A stretch of 64,000 nt of DNA from Medicago truncatula (lineage: Eukaryota; Streptophyta; Magnoliopsida; Fabales; Fabaceae), in NCBI RefSeq assembly GCF_003473485.1, contig NC_053048.1, positions 35,088,755 through 35,152,754 on the forward strand. The letters are read 5' to 3'. Of the stretch, positions 1-11,922 are shown in pieces. Each line of letters begins with the position of its first letter. The first letter of the stretch is position 1. The position numbers and the translations under genes are program-made. The notes beneath the pieces are model-generated. The model made no database searches, had not been told where the DNA came from, and saw only the letters and a list, made by a program, of their open reading frames with translations.

Positions 1-707
1 TATTATTATAGTAGGAAAAAATGGGTGTCATTTATTAAGTTACTATCTTAGTTTTACTATAATTATATATTGTTTATAGGTTTATGCTAGTCACTAGTTT
101 GCTCAAAAAAAAAAATGCTAGTCGCTAGTTAGAAAGCACACGTTCATGTTCATTCCATACTAGAAAGTAGTAGATACAACTTCTTCCTTATTCATATGAC
201 CGTGACACATCACTTTCCACTCCATGATTTAGTTCCATTATTTTAGGAAGGAAGTTGATAGAGGGTTACACTCTATGAATAATTGTCCGTTCCCTTTTTT
301 CCTCTCAGTCATTCATTACTGATATCACATTTAAAAAATAGAGAGAAACACGTAATGAAAGATATAAAACTTAGAAGGAGAAACAAGAGAAGGGACAAGC
401 AAATAAGAGTCATTTCAGATTAATCCCCAATTAAATACTACATTATTATCTTTCTTAATTATAATTCTAGAATCAATGCTAGTGGAACCAAACCCTTCCT
501 TCCCGTAGAGACCAATTTGTAACATGCCTTATGAAACCCTTAAGCCTTTTCTTGGATGCTCTTTATTATTTTGTTTGAAAAAAGAGAGAGAGAGAGAGAG
601 AGAGAGAATATAGAGGTAAGGAAGAATAGTTAAAGAAGAGCCAAGAGAGCAAAGAAAATCTTAACATAGTTATCATCACCAAGTAAGAATCCTATTAATA
701 TTTTTAT
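1..707. other. AT-rich non-coding stretch with (GA)n
   Basis: No credible coding frame is seen. A (GA)n microsatellite occupies about 583-607 and pyrimidine/purine-skewed runs surround it. Nothing else could be assigned. Confidence 0.5.
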
Positions 708-960
708 AGGTTAATTAAGTTTTCAGTCCTACAAAATAAAATCACATTTTTTAGTCTCTATAAAATTTTCCATCAGCATTTTAAGTCCCTATAAATTTTT
801 CCATCGGCACTTTTAGTCCCTGTCAAAAATTTTCATCAACAGTTTTGGTCCCTAAAATGCTTAAGGAAAATGTCATATGGACTAAAAATTTATCATTTTA
901 TTTTGTAAGGACTAAAAATTAAACTGTGAATATTTATAGGGACTAAAACATAATTAACCT
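708..960. mobile_element. MITE with ~20-bp terminal inverted repeats
   Basis: The ends are imperfect inverted repeats: AGGTTAATTAAGTTTTCAGT at the left and the complement of a GGACTAAAACATAATTAACCT-type end at the right. The interior repeats the 'agtccctataaaattttccatc' theme several times. This architecture is typical of abundant legume MITEs. There is no coding capacity. Confidence 0.7.
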
Positions 961-1440
961 TATTTTTATTGTCCTTTTTATTATTGGAGAATCAAAATTA
1001 CCCCTCTTATTTTTCTAGAAAACGTAGCATGTAGAGTCTTAAACTCTTTCACTTTTATAAATCCTTATGTTCTTATTATTATGATCTTAAAGTAGTAATT
1101 TTGAAAATTTGAATTGAACGAAAAGATGGGGTTAAACAATCAGTGTTGCTTTGTTGAATTTTATTCCAATTTTCATTTACAACTAAAATTATACTTGATC
1201 ATTCTTTAAGTATTTTGAAGAAATTCTATTTCAACTGGCCATATTTTTATGAGTTTAACCATGAGCAAAATTAGCCCTTGTTCTAGTAATCCTGGATGAG
1301 TTAAAGTAGTTTATTGGAATGATTAGTCGATCAACATTTTATGGCTAAAGCAAATATAATTTAACATTTTTCTTGAAAAAAACAGGACCTGACATGACAT
1401 TAGAGTATGCTACTATCTGTCTATTTGACTAGATGAATAT
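961..1440. other. AT-rich spacer
   Basis: No gene or repeat boundary was recognised. The last five bases (aatat, 1436-1440) are the probable left target-site duplication of the following LTR. Confidence 0.4.
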
Positions 1441-2244
1441 TGTAACGTCCTATTTCTATTAAAGCGATAAAACACGCGAATAATATAATATTCAAGAAAT
1501 AGACGCCACGTCCTCAACAAAATCCAAAATAATATGCATCTATAAAAATTCTCAATAGTTGCAGCGGATATAAATCATACACCTCAAGAGTATACATGCC
1601 ATGAGATCGAATACATCATCATAAAATTCTCCAATACATAAATAAATCCAGGATAGACAATCTATAATAAGTCATAAGACAACATCCTAGATCATAGTCT
1701 ATCCTACGACTCTACCGAACCGATAACGGAGATAGCTCCCGTTATCCAAGCAATCACCGGGCAACTCACCAAAGCAACTAATCATGCACTTCGTCTACCC
1801 ATCCATATAAACAGGTAGGCGGTCAAAACCCCTGGGGGTAAGCTTTACATCAATCATAATCAATAAAATAAATTAGAACATAAATGAATCATTTCAAGTA
1901 AATAATTAACATGAATATTTAATCTCAATAATAATTCATAATGATAAATCCAAGTATCACAGCCAATCACTCACAACTACAAGTATATCAATTATTTTCA
2001 CAATTAGGACTCATGCCATAATATGATATGCCCATAGACACGACACATAAATGCATGCGGTACCGTCGTCACCAACGTCTAGGCCGTCGCCCCATGATGC
2101 CAACAGAACACCATAATCACCTCAATTGGATATAAAATCCGTCACCATCAGTCATGAATGCATGAACATATGACTCGACAACAATCCATATGTTCACACA
2201 AACCATTCACCACATTGAATATAATTCCGTCACCAAACACTTAG

Positions 2245-2346
2245 CATATATGCATTCACCAACAATTCACCATCACATGTCATATATGCACTCACCAACA
2301 ATTCACCATCACATGTCATATATGCACTCACCAACAATTCACCACA
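2245..2346. repeat. 36-bp tandem repeat, ~2.8 copies
   Basis: The unit starts CATATATGCACTCACCAACA and repeats at 2245, 2281 and 2317 with almost no divergence. It lies inside the outer LTR. The small reading frame across it is a repeat artefact. Confidence 0.85.
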
Positions 2347-3038
2347 ATCATTCAATATCAATACATGAATTTTCACATTCCAAGTAAGGATGAAATACAA
2401 TAATCTTATGAGGAATATCATTTCCAACACTTAACAAGTCACTCACATAACTTCATTCAACCATACAAAGTTATTCACCAAAGATTTACAAGTTAAACGG
2501 CTTTAAAGAATCATTATCGATAAAGTCCGTATCAAGTGGCAAAACGGCCAACATTGATAATTTTCAAAGCTAGGTAACTTATTCAAGTTTTAAAACCTAC
2601 AACTACATCTTAATCAATCATGTAGTCATGAGCTTAAGCCACTTACGAGCTATTAAGCATTAGTTCAAAGATTAGCTTAAGTTCGTGTGAGAAAACCCAA
2701 AGTTCACATTTCCACATTCCCATCCGAATAATGAAGTTTGACATGATTAAGACATTAAACCACTATACAAGCCTTGCCTAAGTCCACATGGACTCTAGAC
2801 TCAACTTGTAATCTATTTCAGTTCACAAAAGTCCATTTCCGGCAAAATTCGAAAATTACCAAAAGTTCAAGTTTCAACTAAAATAGAAAATCACAAATTC
2901 GAATGAGTAAATCATGTTCCAGTAGGTTTAGGAGTACAAACAGAGATTAAGCAAGTTGAAATAAGCATTTTACAAAGTTTGGATTGACCTCCTAAAGCTC
3001 AGAACTTTAATCAAAGGTTGCTGAAACTGGGCTTATTT

Positions 3039-3181
3039 GCTTAAGCGACCACCTGGTTCGCTTAAGCGACCAAGTTCCAGAAGCTACAGCAGATGTTCGC
3101 TTGCTATTCGCTTACCGGTTCGCTTAAGCGACCGAGTTCCATAACCTATTGTGATTGTTCGCTTACGCGTTCACTTAAGCG
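3039..3181. repeat. Cluster of CGCTTAAGCG palindromes
   Basis: The perfect 10-bp palindrome CGCTTAAGCG occurs at 3059-3068 and 3121-3130, with shortened or mutated versions at 3039-3046 and 3172-3181, separated by related half-sites (ttcgctt). The block is CpG-rich compared with its AT-rich surroundings and lies within the outer solo LTR. Confidence 0.6.
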
Positions 3182-4045
3182 AACAGTCATCAGTTCTGTA
3201 AAAAAATTACGGGTTTCAACCCTTTTCACCCAAAAATCCCAATTTTGATCTCTCAAGGTTCAAATATGTTTCCAAAGTTTGTTTACAGGTTATAGTACTT
3301 AAAATGACTCTCAAGAACACATCAAACATTACAACAAATGTCATTTAAACACAATTCACCAAATCAACCCATTTCAACAACAACAACTCATTTCTCATCA
3401 TCAATTCATGATTTATGAACACCCAAACTATGAATCATCAACAACAATATCTCTTAACAACAACAACATCAATTAAACATGATTATCATCACAATTCAAC
3501 AATAACATAGCACAATTCAACATTTAGAGCACAATTCACAATATACCATTTTCACATACTATGAACATGCAATTTCACCAACAACAATTTAATTATCACC
3601 AATTTCATGTACTCAAACATAACATCATAACAAGAGCACGAATTTGAACAACTAAGAGCAAAATAATCACTTACTCAATTAAGCACTTAAGCATGCAATT
3701 AATGAAAAATTACAACTAATTGATTATGATTCCTTACCTCAATTAGCAAATAATCCTACCGAAAGCTTCAATTTAGCTCCTAGAATCTCTATCATCTCTT
3801 GAGTCTTCAAACTTTTCTCCCTTCTAACCATTTTCTCTTCTCTTGAACTTTCTCTCTCTACCTCTCTCAAAATTCTTGTGAAATGAAATGAAGACCTATT
3901 TTCTCTAAAGTCTAGAACTTATATAGGCTCTACTCAAATGGGCTTAACCGTAATGCCTTAGTGGGCTTAACCCACTCATTCACAAATTCTAAAATGTTTT
4001 TACACTTAACGGTAAAATAAATACAACGATCACCTAACGGCTCAC

Positions 4046-5443
4046 TGTTGAGATAAATTCCAAGAATCTCTTTTTAAATTGTTTTAATGATAACAAAACA
4101 TTTAAATTATATTAAAAGAATTCTGAGATTATTTGTTATTTAACATGTGTTCTTGAGTGTTATTAAAGATAGGTTTAAAGCAAACAAATACCTTTTTCAA
4201 GAACATTCTCAGAACAAAGCTCATCACACAATCTTGGTATGCCACGCCAAAGTCAGCTCAAGCAAAGACAAAATAAGAGATCTTGGCTTTTAAGAAGAAG
4301 TTATGTGTTAAGGATCTTTGTGGAAATATGGAACAAAAGGATCAAAGGTTCTACACTACAAAAGGAACATATTTATTATTGTATATCTTCAAAGGAATGA
4401 ATAAAAATAAATAAATATATATCCTATAAGAAATTAGAAAAGGAACCCATAAGAATTAGACAACACATCAAGAATGAAGTTCCAAAGCAAATGAGAAATG
4501 GACAACACATCAAAGCAAAGGAATAGATAAAATCCAAGTCTCTTGTACTTGCTTTCTTTCTCTCCAAGGCGTGAGAATTTGACAGCTTAACAAAAGCAAT
4601 CTTGGTTACCAACAAGCAAACAAGATTTCTGCATGCCACTATTCATGACGTCACATCTTTAAGCAAGCTGTCCAAAGCAGATTCTTGAGAACGTTCTCAG
4701 AATTTCGAGAACAAGCTGCCAGGCATTTTTTTCACAAGTATTTCTCACATTGATGAGTTGGCAAGCTTTATTATTTCTTCCTCTTATGCCCCCAGGAGCG
4801 TGTTTTATTTACTACAACAAAGGACTCATTTCATCTATAAATACAAGGGCTTGCAAAGAGGAAAGGCATTGAGTTTTTAGGCAAATATAATCATACTTGA
4901 TTTCCAAAGCATCAAAAATATTTCAAAGACTCTTTCATCACAAGAAAACAGCAAAAATCCAGCAGCAACTCTTTTACTTGAGTTCTTTACAAAGGCAACA
5001 AAAACATTGTATAACAAAAGCAAAGATATTGAAAAGAATCACTGAAAGTGTTTGGTGATCATTAGTTGTAAAAATCTAGTTAGTGAAACTAGTGAAAGAC
5101 TAGGAGGTGAAAAGAAAGATATTGTATAGATCAAGTAAGTGATCTAAAAAGAAAAGGAGGAGTTGAGGTTAAGTTTTTAACTCAACTATCTAGTGGATAA
5201 TCTCACAGTATTGTGGGGACTGGACTAACCCACATTGGGGGAACCAGGATAACTTCTTGTGTGTATTTATTTTTCTCTCTCTATCTCTTTTACTTTAAAA
5301 CAATATCACACACCTCACAATATTATTATCTCATCATCTAACACACTAACCAATTTCCAAGTATTTACTTGAGAATTTTTATTTGGTAATTTTTATTAGA
5401 TCACAATTCAAACCCCCCTTTCTTGTGATATTATTTTACTTCA
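4046..5443 (+). mobile_element. Nested solo LTR (SIRE/Maximus-like copia)
   Basis: The 1398-bp segment starts TGTTGAGATAAATTCC and ends TTTTACTTCA. It is bracketed by an exact 5-bp target-site duplication, CTCAC at 4041-4045 and 5444-5448. The start, the 'aatgataacaaa' segment and the 'aacccccctttcttgtg' end resemble Ty1/copia SIRE/Maximus LTRs. There is no internal retroelement sequence. It interrupts the long LTR 1441-5677 and is therefore younger. Confidence 0.85.
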
Positions 5444-5682
5444 CTCACAACTAATTACCACACTAGTAATTTAGTAAAATAATGGTTCTCACTTGAAACA
5501 CTAAAAATAATCCTCGCCATGAAATTACTAAATTACCCTTACTCACAAAACGACCAAATTACCCTTCTAACACGAAAACCCATTAAAATGCACCTAACGA
5601 TAAATAATCACACACAAGCACATAAAAATACATATTAAAACAATTGAAATAATTCTAGCGAAAATCGGACTGTTACAGATAT

Positions 5683-7290
5683 AACCTTGAGTAAATTGTG
5701 AGTCAAATATAGAGTTTTATTCCCAAAAGTATAATTTTCTCAACTTTAAAATGATTATTTGAAAGCATTGTTTATTTACGTGTTAAAGTGTTAGCCAAAC
5801 GCTTTACGTGTTAAAGTGAAAGCATTTTGAACTTAGCCATACCCATCAGCCTAGAATGTTAAAGTGGTGGTTAGTTTTGGCATTAAGACTTAGTGGTGGA
5901 TTATTTTGTGAAGGTAGAGACGTAGTGGAACAAAGAAGCTTCATGGGAATTTTAAAAGTTTCTGTTGTGAAGGCAAGAGCATCACTCCACGCGTTTCGGT
6001 GTGTGTATGTATATATTTGTTTTTTGATAATTATTATAATGTTGTTGTTTTGAAATGAATGTTATGTGTTATATATTGGTGGTGTGGTAATTCTCTTGGT
6101 GTTGTTGTTTTGGTATGAATATTATGTGTATTCTTTTTGTGGTGGTGTTTTGGCATGAACATTATGTGTATTATTTTAGTGGTGTTGTTTTAACATAAAT
6201 ACTATTTGTTTATGGGTAAATAACCTTAAACAACTAAAATTGTGATTCAAAACTATATCCAAAGGTGGGATACTAAACTTTTGATTTTATGAGATTACCC
6301 AACGGTGGGGTATTTACGGAGACTTTCATGCATTAGATGACTCAAATAAATGCCCAATGGTGGGGCACTGACCATCGAGTTTTAGGAGTTATTACCCAAC
6401 GGTGGGGTAGTAGCGATTCATATGCATTAGATGATTCATAATAATTTCCAATGGTGGGGTACCGAACATCGAATTTTTAGGATTTATTATCCAATGGTGG
6501 GGTATTGCCCAAGGTGGGGTATATTGTCCAATGGTGGGACATTTGGCTCCGTTTAGAGGTGAATTTCGATTCATGAGCATTTGCATATAGACTGACCAAT
6601 AGGGATTAACGCATTTTAGTCAAGTTGTAACTTAAGGTGAGGTGTGGTGATTATGGAATTGAGTAATGTGTCTTGTACGGTCTATTTATTTATTTGGTTA
6701 TCTTTTGTGTAAATTTATATATGCATGCATATTTGTACTATGTTTGTTAGTTAGAGATGACCCTTACTTTTGGATAGATGACCGTCAATCCGTCTTTCCT
6801 CATTGGCGGTGACGTCGGGGAGGTAAAGTGATCTAGTAGATGAAGACACAATGATTTGGATCCAATAACGATTCACCATACAAGGATCTTTGACCTAAGT
6901 GTAAATTTCTTGAATTGAGATAGAAAATGAAGGAAAATGATAGAAAATCTAAGAAAATTGACCAAACTAGGAATAGAAAGAAAACATACAAATGGAATTA
7001 GATGAGAAGTGGGAAGAACGATCGTCACATTCAAGATGAATGATAAGATCGAATCGCGGATCCGCCACAAGAATAAGATGCTCTTGATAAGGATCTAGGT
7101 TTGGTTCATCCAAGAACCTAGAAGAGCAATTTTAACTCTCCCTTCAATCAAAGATTGAAAAATATCAAATTGTATTAACCTCCTTCAAAATGATAACAAA
7201 GTTGTTATTTATACCTACTCATTGGCCATCGCATATAAGGCCCAATAAGGAACTAGAAAAAAAACAAGGAGCATTATCCAACACTAAAAT
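5683..7290. other. Non-coding, repeat-rich spacer
   Basis: There is no gene. A degenerate ~50-60-bp array lies at about 6039-6200 (units containing 'gttgttttggtatgaatattatgtgt') and a second array at 6298-6545 is listed separately. From 6770 to 7290 the sequence resembles transposon-derived DNA but has no clear ends. Confidence 0.5.
6298..6545. repeat. ~97-bp tandem array of CCAAYGGTGGGGTA motifs
   Basis: The motif CCAAYGGTGGGGYA recurs about seven times. Pairs of motifs form a higher unit: 6298 matches 6397 and 6353 matches 6449, giving a period of 96-99 bp, each unit also carrying 'catgcattagatga' and 'catcgartttt'. After the second unit the motif spacing collapses to 20-40 bp. There is no meaningful open frame. 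Confidence 0.7.
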
Positions 7291-8589
7291 AAAAGTAATC
7301 TAATGTTTTTAAACTAAACATTATTACAATTAATATTCACTAAAGAGAGTGTAAGATAGTATGGATTATTTTTTATTTTGAAAATTAATTTTCAGAATTA
7401 TATTTTATTCGAAAATATAATCCAGATGAATAACATGATACAATAAATATTGACTGACACCGGTGTATAAGTCATGTTATATTGTTGAATAACAAGTCCT
7501 TAATTCTGTTCTTCAATATTTTTATTTTTTGTATAAAAAATATAAAAAAAAAAAAACAAACTTTTTGATTTTGAAAGAAAAATCTGAACTTTTTTTAAAA
7601 TATTTTGAAATATATTTTCTTATTATATTAACTAATTTCAAAATATTTTAAGTTCATGAATTTTTCATTTTTTTATAAAATAAAACTTCTTACTTTCGAA
7701 AAAAAATGGTATTTTTTCCAGAAATTTTTTATTTATTCAATTTTTTAAAATATTTCCGGTATTGAAAAAAAATCTAGAAATATATTAATTTTTTCATTTT
7801 TTTAAATTTTTTCATAACTCTTTTCATTTTTATTAATTTTACCGGATTTTTTTTTTCATTTTTATTAATTTTTTCAGAATATTTCTCATATTTAAGATTT
7901 TTTTATTAAAATCATAAATGCCACGTGTATCCCATAAAAAAATAATAATTATACAGTCGGCGGGCCACATTATTAAAAAAAGGTGACGCAGCGTGCCACA
8001 TCAGCGAAAATGCATAGTCAGTTGGCGCCAGGGGTGTTTTTTTGAAGAATCTTCATTTTTCAAGATTGGAATTTAAACAAAATTTTTTACAGGGGGTAAA
8101 CCGGAACTCGCCCAAATTACGGGGGGTAAATACGTATTAACCCCTTTTTTTTTTCAACTTGAGGCTACGATTTTTTTTTTTTTTACAGACTCGGGACCAT
8201 GATCATTAATTTTCATTCCTAATTTCAAGTATTAAATATTATCATTTATCTAAAAAATTATGAAAGATAAGAAATTTTATATTTGATTAGATAAAAACCG
8301 TAAAATTATAAATTTTGTAGTTTAAATAAATGGCAAAAAAGATGCAAAATAATTAAACTAAAATTTGATATGTATGTCTGTATATATTAATAATTATGAA
8401 AGTGGTGATGTTAAAAAAATTGCTGGAAGATGTTAGATAATAGTTTAGTCGACTTATGTTATTGACCTTTTATAAGATGAGAAAGGTATTCTTCCTAAGG
8501 TATGTTTTTTCAGTTGAAATTGAAACTGTCGATCAAAATCTGAGTCATTCTATATCATAAGATGATAGATACGTTCTTTCTAAGCCATG
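7291..8589. other. AT-rich spacer with MITE remnant at ~7960-8150
   Basis: Long A/T homopolymers dominate. About 7960-8150 has the look of a MITE end ('ccggaactcgcccaaattacgggggg' followed by 'taaatacgtattaacccc'). No gene is visible. Confidence 0.4.
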
Positions 8590-9110
8590 TTCAATCCCAT
8601 ATACAACCCCCACATTGGAGCATGTAAGGTATCACACACACCAATTTTATTAGTGTAGACTTTAATCGTTCAACATGTAAGGTATCGCACGCACCAATTT
8701 TATTAGTGTAGACTTTAATCCATACTTGAATCATGAAAAACTCTTGACATCAAACAATTTATCCCATATCCTTGCATGCGCCATCACTATTGAGCTTGAT
8801 CCAACCTTCTTGTGGTTGCTTCCATCATATGTAGATAATGTCCTTCAACTCAAGACCAATAGGAAAAGGCTTTAAGTTAAAACCCTCAATATTTTTTACG
8901 AAACTCCAGATCAATAAAGTTGGGTTGTTCGGTTTTTCAAAATCAACTTTAAAAATAGTTATGTTCCTCCACTTCCACAAATGCTAGCATGTCATCGCGA
9001 AGGTGGTATGTCATTTGGAGTTAATGTTGAGATCGTTGAAAAATCAATCTTGCAGTCAAAAGAAAATAAATTGTTATAAAATCAAAAGGAACAATATGAA
9101 GCCATACCTC
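8590..9110 (-). mobile_element. LINE fragment (RNase H-like 3' part)
   Basis: On the minus strand, 8761-8826 encodes WKQPQEGWIKLNSDGACKDM, the usual start of the RNase H-like domain of plant L1-type LINEs. About 8965-8985 encodes LWKWRN, typical of the preceding linker. Stop codons and frameshifts interrupt the frame, so this is a dead fragment. A 53-bp tandem duplication (8621 and 8674) lies at its downstream end. Confidence 0.65.
8621..8720. repeat. 53-bp tandem duplication
   Basis: A segment starting CATGTAAGGTATCRCACRCA occurs at 8621 and again at 8674 with two substitutions in the first 46 bases. Confidence 0.8.
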
Positions 9111-9236
9111 ACTAAGGGTGTTCAAATAATTCAGTTAACTTAATCAAAGAGTGAACTAAACCACATTGAACCATATTTGAATTAAACCATTCCATAAAGT
9201 TTTGAACTAAACCACTTTTTCGATACCAATTTTATT

Positions 9237-9373
9237 ATTTTTTACTTTTGTACCGGTTTCCGACCCACCAAAGGTAGACGACTAATCCGGCTCATGCGTA
9301 AAGGCATGCGCACCAGCTAAGCGTTGTTCCCCCTGAGAATTGAACCCGATATTTCCCGGATACGTTCTTGAAT
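9237..9373 (-). mobile_element. Short SINE-like insertion with target duplication
   Basis: About 137 bp are flanked by near-identical copies of 'tcgataccaattttat' (9220-9235; 'tcgatatcaattttaat' from 9374). The T-rich left side suggests insertion on the minus strand. The interior has a pol-III B-box-like GGGTTCAATTC on that strand, but the order of A and B boxes is not convincing, so the class is tentative. Confidence 0.45.
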
Positions 9374-9478
9374 TCGATATCAATTTTAATTCAGCTTCAA
9401 ATCAGTTCCAAACCGGTTTACATTTATGAGTTAGTTTAATATTAATGTTTACCCTCTCACTCACCCTCACTTGCTACA

Positions 9479-9496
9479 CCCCCCCCCCCCCCCCCC
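9479..9496. repeat. Poly-C run (18 C)
   Basis: An uninterrupted run of 18 cytosines lies in an AT-rich context, followed by pyrimidine-rich sequence. Confidence 0.95.
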
Positions 9497-9779
9497 TCCA
9501 CCTTATGTCTCTCCCTCTCATTCTCCCTCCTATCAATTTTACCCTCTCCAACAATTTTCAATCTTTCATAATTTATTAACAAAATCCTATATTTCCTCAT
9601 CAAAACCTCACTTCCGCAATTAAGATAGCCTTAGTTTTTTACCCAAATTTCCTTGGCATCCATTCCAATACCTTTCATTTCTCCCCCTTTTTTGATCGAT
9701 TACATTATTGTGGTGGCTATCACATAGGTAAGATTCTCTGAGAAGCCATGAAACCATCCTCCAATTAGTAAGAATACGA

Positions 9780-10140
9780 TCATGCGGAGCCAACCAAATC
9801 TTAAAGGCAAAAGTTACGATGCATAAGGAAATCCTTATGCACCGTGCATAAACATTTCACAATCATCAGATCTAGTGTACAAGAGTAATAATCCTAGGCT
9901 TCATCTCTACAATTCTCCCTCTCTCTCAAACATTTCTCTCAATAAAACATAAAGTTCTCCCTCTCTCTCTGCAATTCAGATGAGTCTTCATCTCTTCCGG
10001 CCACACATGATGATTCCGGCACGGCGGCCGCCGGTGGCACCACCGCGCCGGAGTTCAAAACCCCGTCCAATCTTAAATGAGTTTTTGTCTAAGAATATGA
10101 TACCAAACTTAATATCCAAGAATTGTCCATAATTAATACA
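9780..10140. other. GC-rich island, probable transposon remnant
   Basis: The segment contains CT-repeat leader-like sequence and a GC-rich block at 10003-10060. A 50-aa frame starts at ATG 9980 and ends at TAA 10132, with a Pro/Arg-rich middle. The preceding 'gatgcataaggaaatccttatgcaccgtgcataa' hairpin is a motif I associate with dispersed legume repeats. I do not call a gene. Confidence 0.35.
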
Positions 10141-10361
10141 AAATATGACATTATTTCAATAATAATAATGGATACACATTACCATACTTAAAAAATACAA
10201 TTTTGTCCACCTTATATATATATATATATTTAAATAGTCCATCTTATATTGTGAAGTGTGTTATTTGAACAATAATTTATATAATAACAAGTTATAAAAC
10301 AACCATAAATTTATAAAAAATAGATATTACTACAAAAACCAAAACAATAAAAAATAAAAAC

Positions 10362-10362
10362 A

Positions 10363-10417
<55 letters not shown>
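10362..10417. repeat. (AT)n microsatellite
   Basis: About 28 AT dinucleotides are followed by (GT)n. The Tyr/Ile repeat frames across it are artefacts. Confidence 0.95.
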
Positions 10418-10429
<12 letters not shown>

Positions 10430-10539
10430 CGCAAAAGAAAAAATTGTGATAAAAAAGAAAAAATTGTGATAAAAGTACAACTATCATTTCTCTTGTATTG
10501 TTCACCTTATTCAAACCGTAACCTTTTCCTTTTCTCTCC

Positions 10540-11922
10540 TATTAAAAAAGCGTGACGTTCAACTTGGCGTGTCCCTGTTCTTCTGATTCTGAATGCTACA
10601 AGAAAGGGAGGGAAATAGGGTTCAGTGAATCAGAAGAGATAGAGCTCACAAGGTTACGACTTACGAAACTTCTTTTTTTACTTCCATTATTTCTTTCCTT
10701 TTTTGTTCATGAGTTTTCACCACCCCCATTACGATTCTTTCCTTTTTTGTTTATGAGTATGATTTCCGATCATGGCTCAAGATTCAACTCTCCTTTTTCT
10801 TGTTTTGATCATAAATGGCTTGAATGTACCTTTGCATTGTTGGTCTCAACTCCACTGCGTTATTTATTTATGTTGCTGTTTGTTTTTAGAGTAAAGTTCC
10901 TAGCTTTATAGCGCACTTTCAAATAGTCTTTTGAGGTTATAGTATTTCATAAAGGTCTTCGACTCTGTCAAATTTTAAAGACTAAACTGATAGTAAGCAG
11001 TGAAACTTAAGACTAAATTGAACACCTAGTTGGCCTGATGGTGTAGGTTTGCTATTTGTTCTGACTTTAACTGGGGGCCCTTACTGGTGGACGGTGGGAT
11101 TACTCCACCAGATTAGTCGGTATTTGGTCTAGATACTGAATTTCCAAACAAATTAAAAGAGGGACAAACTTCACATTTTAGTAGAGTCAAAGATCTTTAT
11201 AAAATACTCATAATCTCTTGCACTTATTGGAGAGCACCCTACAAAGTTAGAGACTAATTTGATGGTTTTTTTTACGAGTGCCAACAACACATTCTCTTTT
11301 AGTAATTAAAATTCACACGATGAGCCCCACAAAATAATGTGGGTTCTGTATATATATTGAGGGGATCCGTATAACTTTTGATCAATAAAAAAGTGTGTTT
11401 TGGAAAGGGTTTAAGTCCTTTTTAATCTCAGAACAATTTCATGTGTGTATATGAAAGAACTTGTGATGGTTGGTTTTCTGATATGTTACATTGCATTCAT
11501 GTGGATACAAATTTTGTAATCCTTACCTTTCATATTGAGTGTCACGATAGCAAAAGAAAAATGTAGTAAAATAAGCACTGTTTGGATACATGTTTTGGTT
11601 ACCTCTCATATTTTCAAAGCAACATTAGTTATTTTATTACAAATCAACCTCATATTTACAACTTTTCTTAGTCTATTAGCATGTTTGGATACATGTTTTG
11701 GTTGCCAAATTCACGTCCCAATGCCATTATGACTCTGGAATTTAAGAAGCTTGAAAGTGTAGAGTTTGATAGACGTATGGTGCTACCGTGATTTTAAATT
11801 TTTCCAAACAGAGTATATGTGAAATAACTTAAAGTGACCAAGCAAGATGCGACATAATTGTTTATGATTTATGAAAACTGAGTTATTTATTTATTTATTT
11901 ATTATACTGACAGATTACAGGC
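10540..11922 (+). promoter_or_regulatory. Shared 5' leader exon and intron of RING-CH gene 1
   Basis: The untranslated exon around 10552-10652 carries 'gcgtgtccctgttcttctgattctgaatgctacaag' and ends CTCACAAG/gttacg. The leader intron is about 10653-11920 and its acceptor (attacag/gc) lies two bases before the start ATG at 11923. Homologous exons lie in front of the other RING-CH gene (23425-23529) and the HAL3-like genes (16180-16241, 29890-29935, 32459-32550). The 119-aa frame inside 10552-10911 crosses the donor and is not considered coding. Splice sites are inferred by alignment of the five copies. Confidence 0.6.

Larger units (their letters stand above)
1441..5677. mobile_element. Long solo LTR (outer), interrupted by a nested LTR
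   Basis: The element begins TGTAACGTCC and ends GGACTGTTACA, the TG...CA ends of an LTR with a short imperfect terminal inverted repeat. Flanking pentamers are aatat (1436-1440) and gatat (5678-5682), a target-site duplication with one mismatch. Removing the nested element at 4046-5443 and one copy of its target duplication leaves about 2.8 kb, a length known for long-LTR Ty3/gypsy elements. No gag-pol sequence is present, so it is read as a solo LTR. It contains a 36-bp tandem repeat and a cluster of CGCTTAAGCG palindromes. The Ty3/gypsy assignment is inference. Confidence 0.65.

Noticed and set aside
2190..2430. Repetitive small frames on both strands
   Set aside because: Produced by the 36-bp tandem repeat inside an LTR.
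3039..3181. CRISPR-like repeat-spacer array
   Set aside because: Palindromes are 10 bp, irregularly spaced and degenerate, in a eukaryotic LTR.
9980..10132. 50-aa Pro/Arg-rich frame
   Set aside because: Short, no domain, lies in transposon-like sequence.
10292..10514. Minus-strand frames with long Tyr/Ile repeats
   Set aside because: They translate the (AT)n microsatellite and flanking poly-A; no other evidence for coding.
10552..10911. 119-aa plus-strand frame
   Set aside because: It begins with a non-ATG codon, overlaps the conserved leader exon and crosses its splice donor; paralogous leaders do not keep it open.
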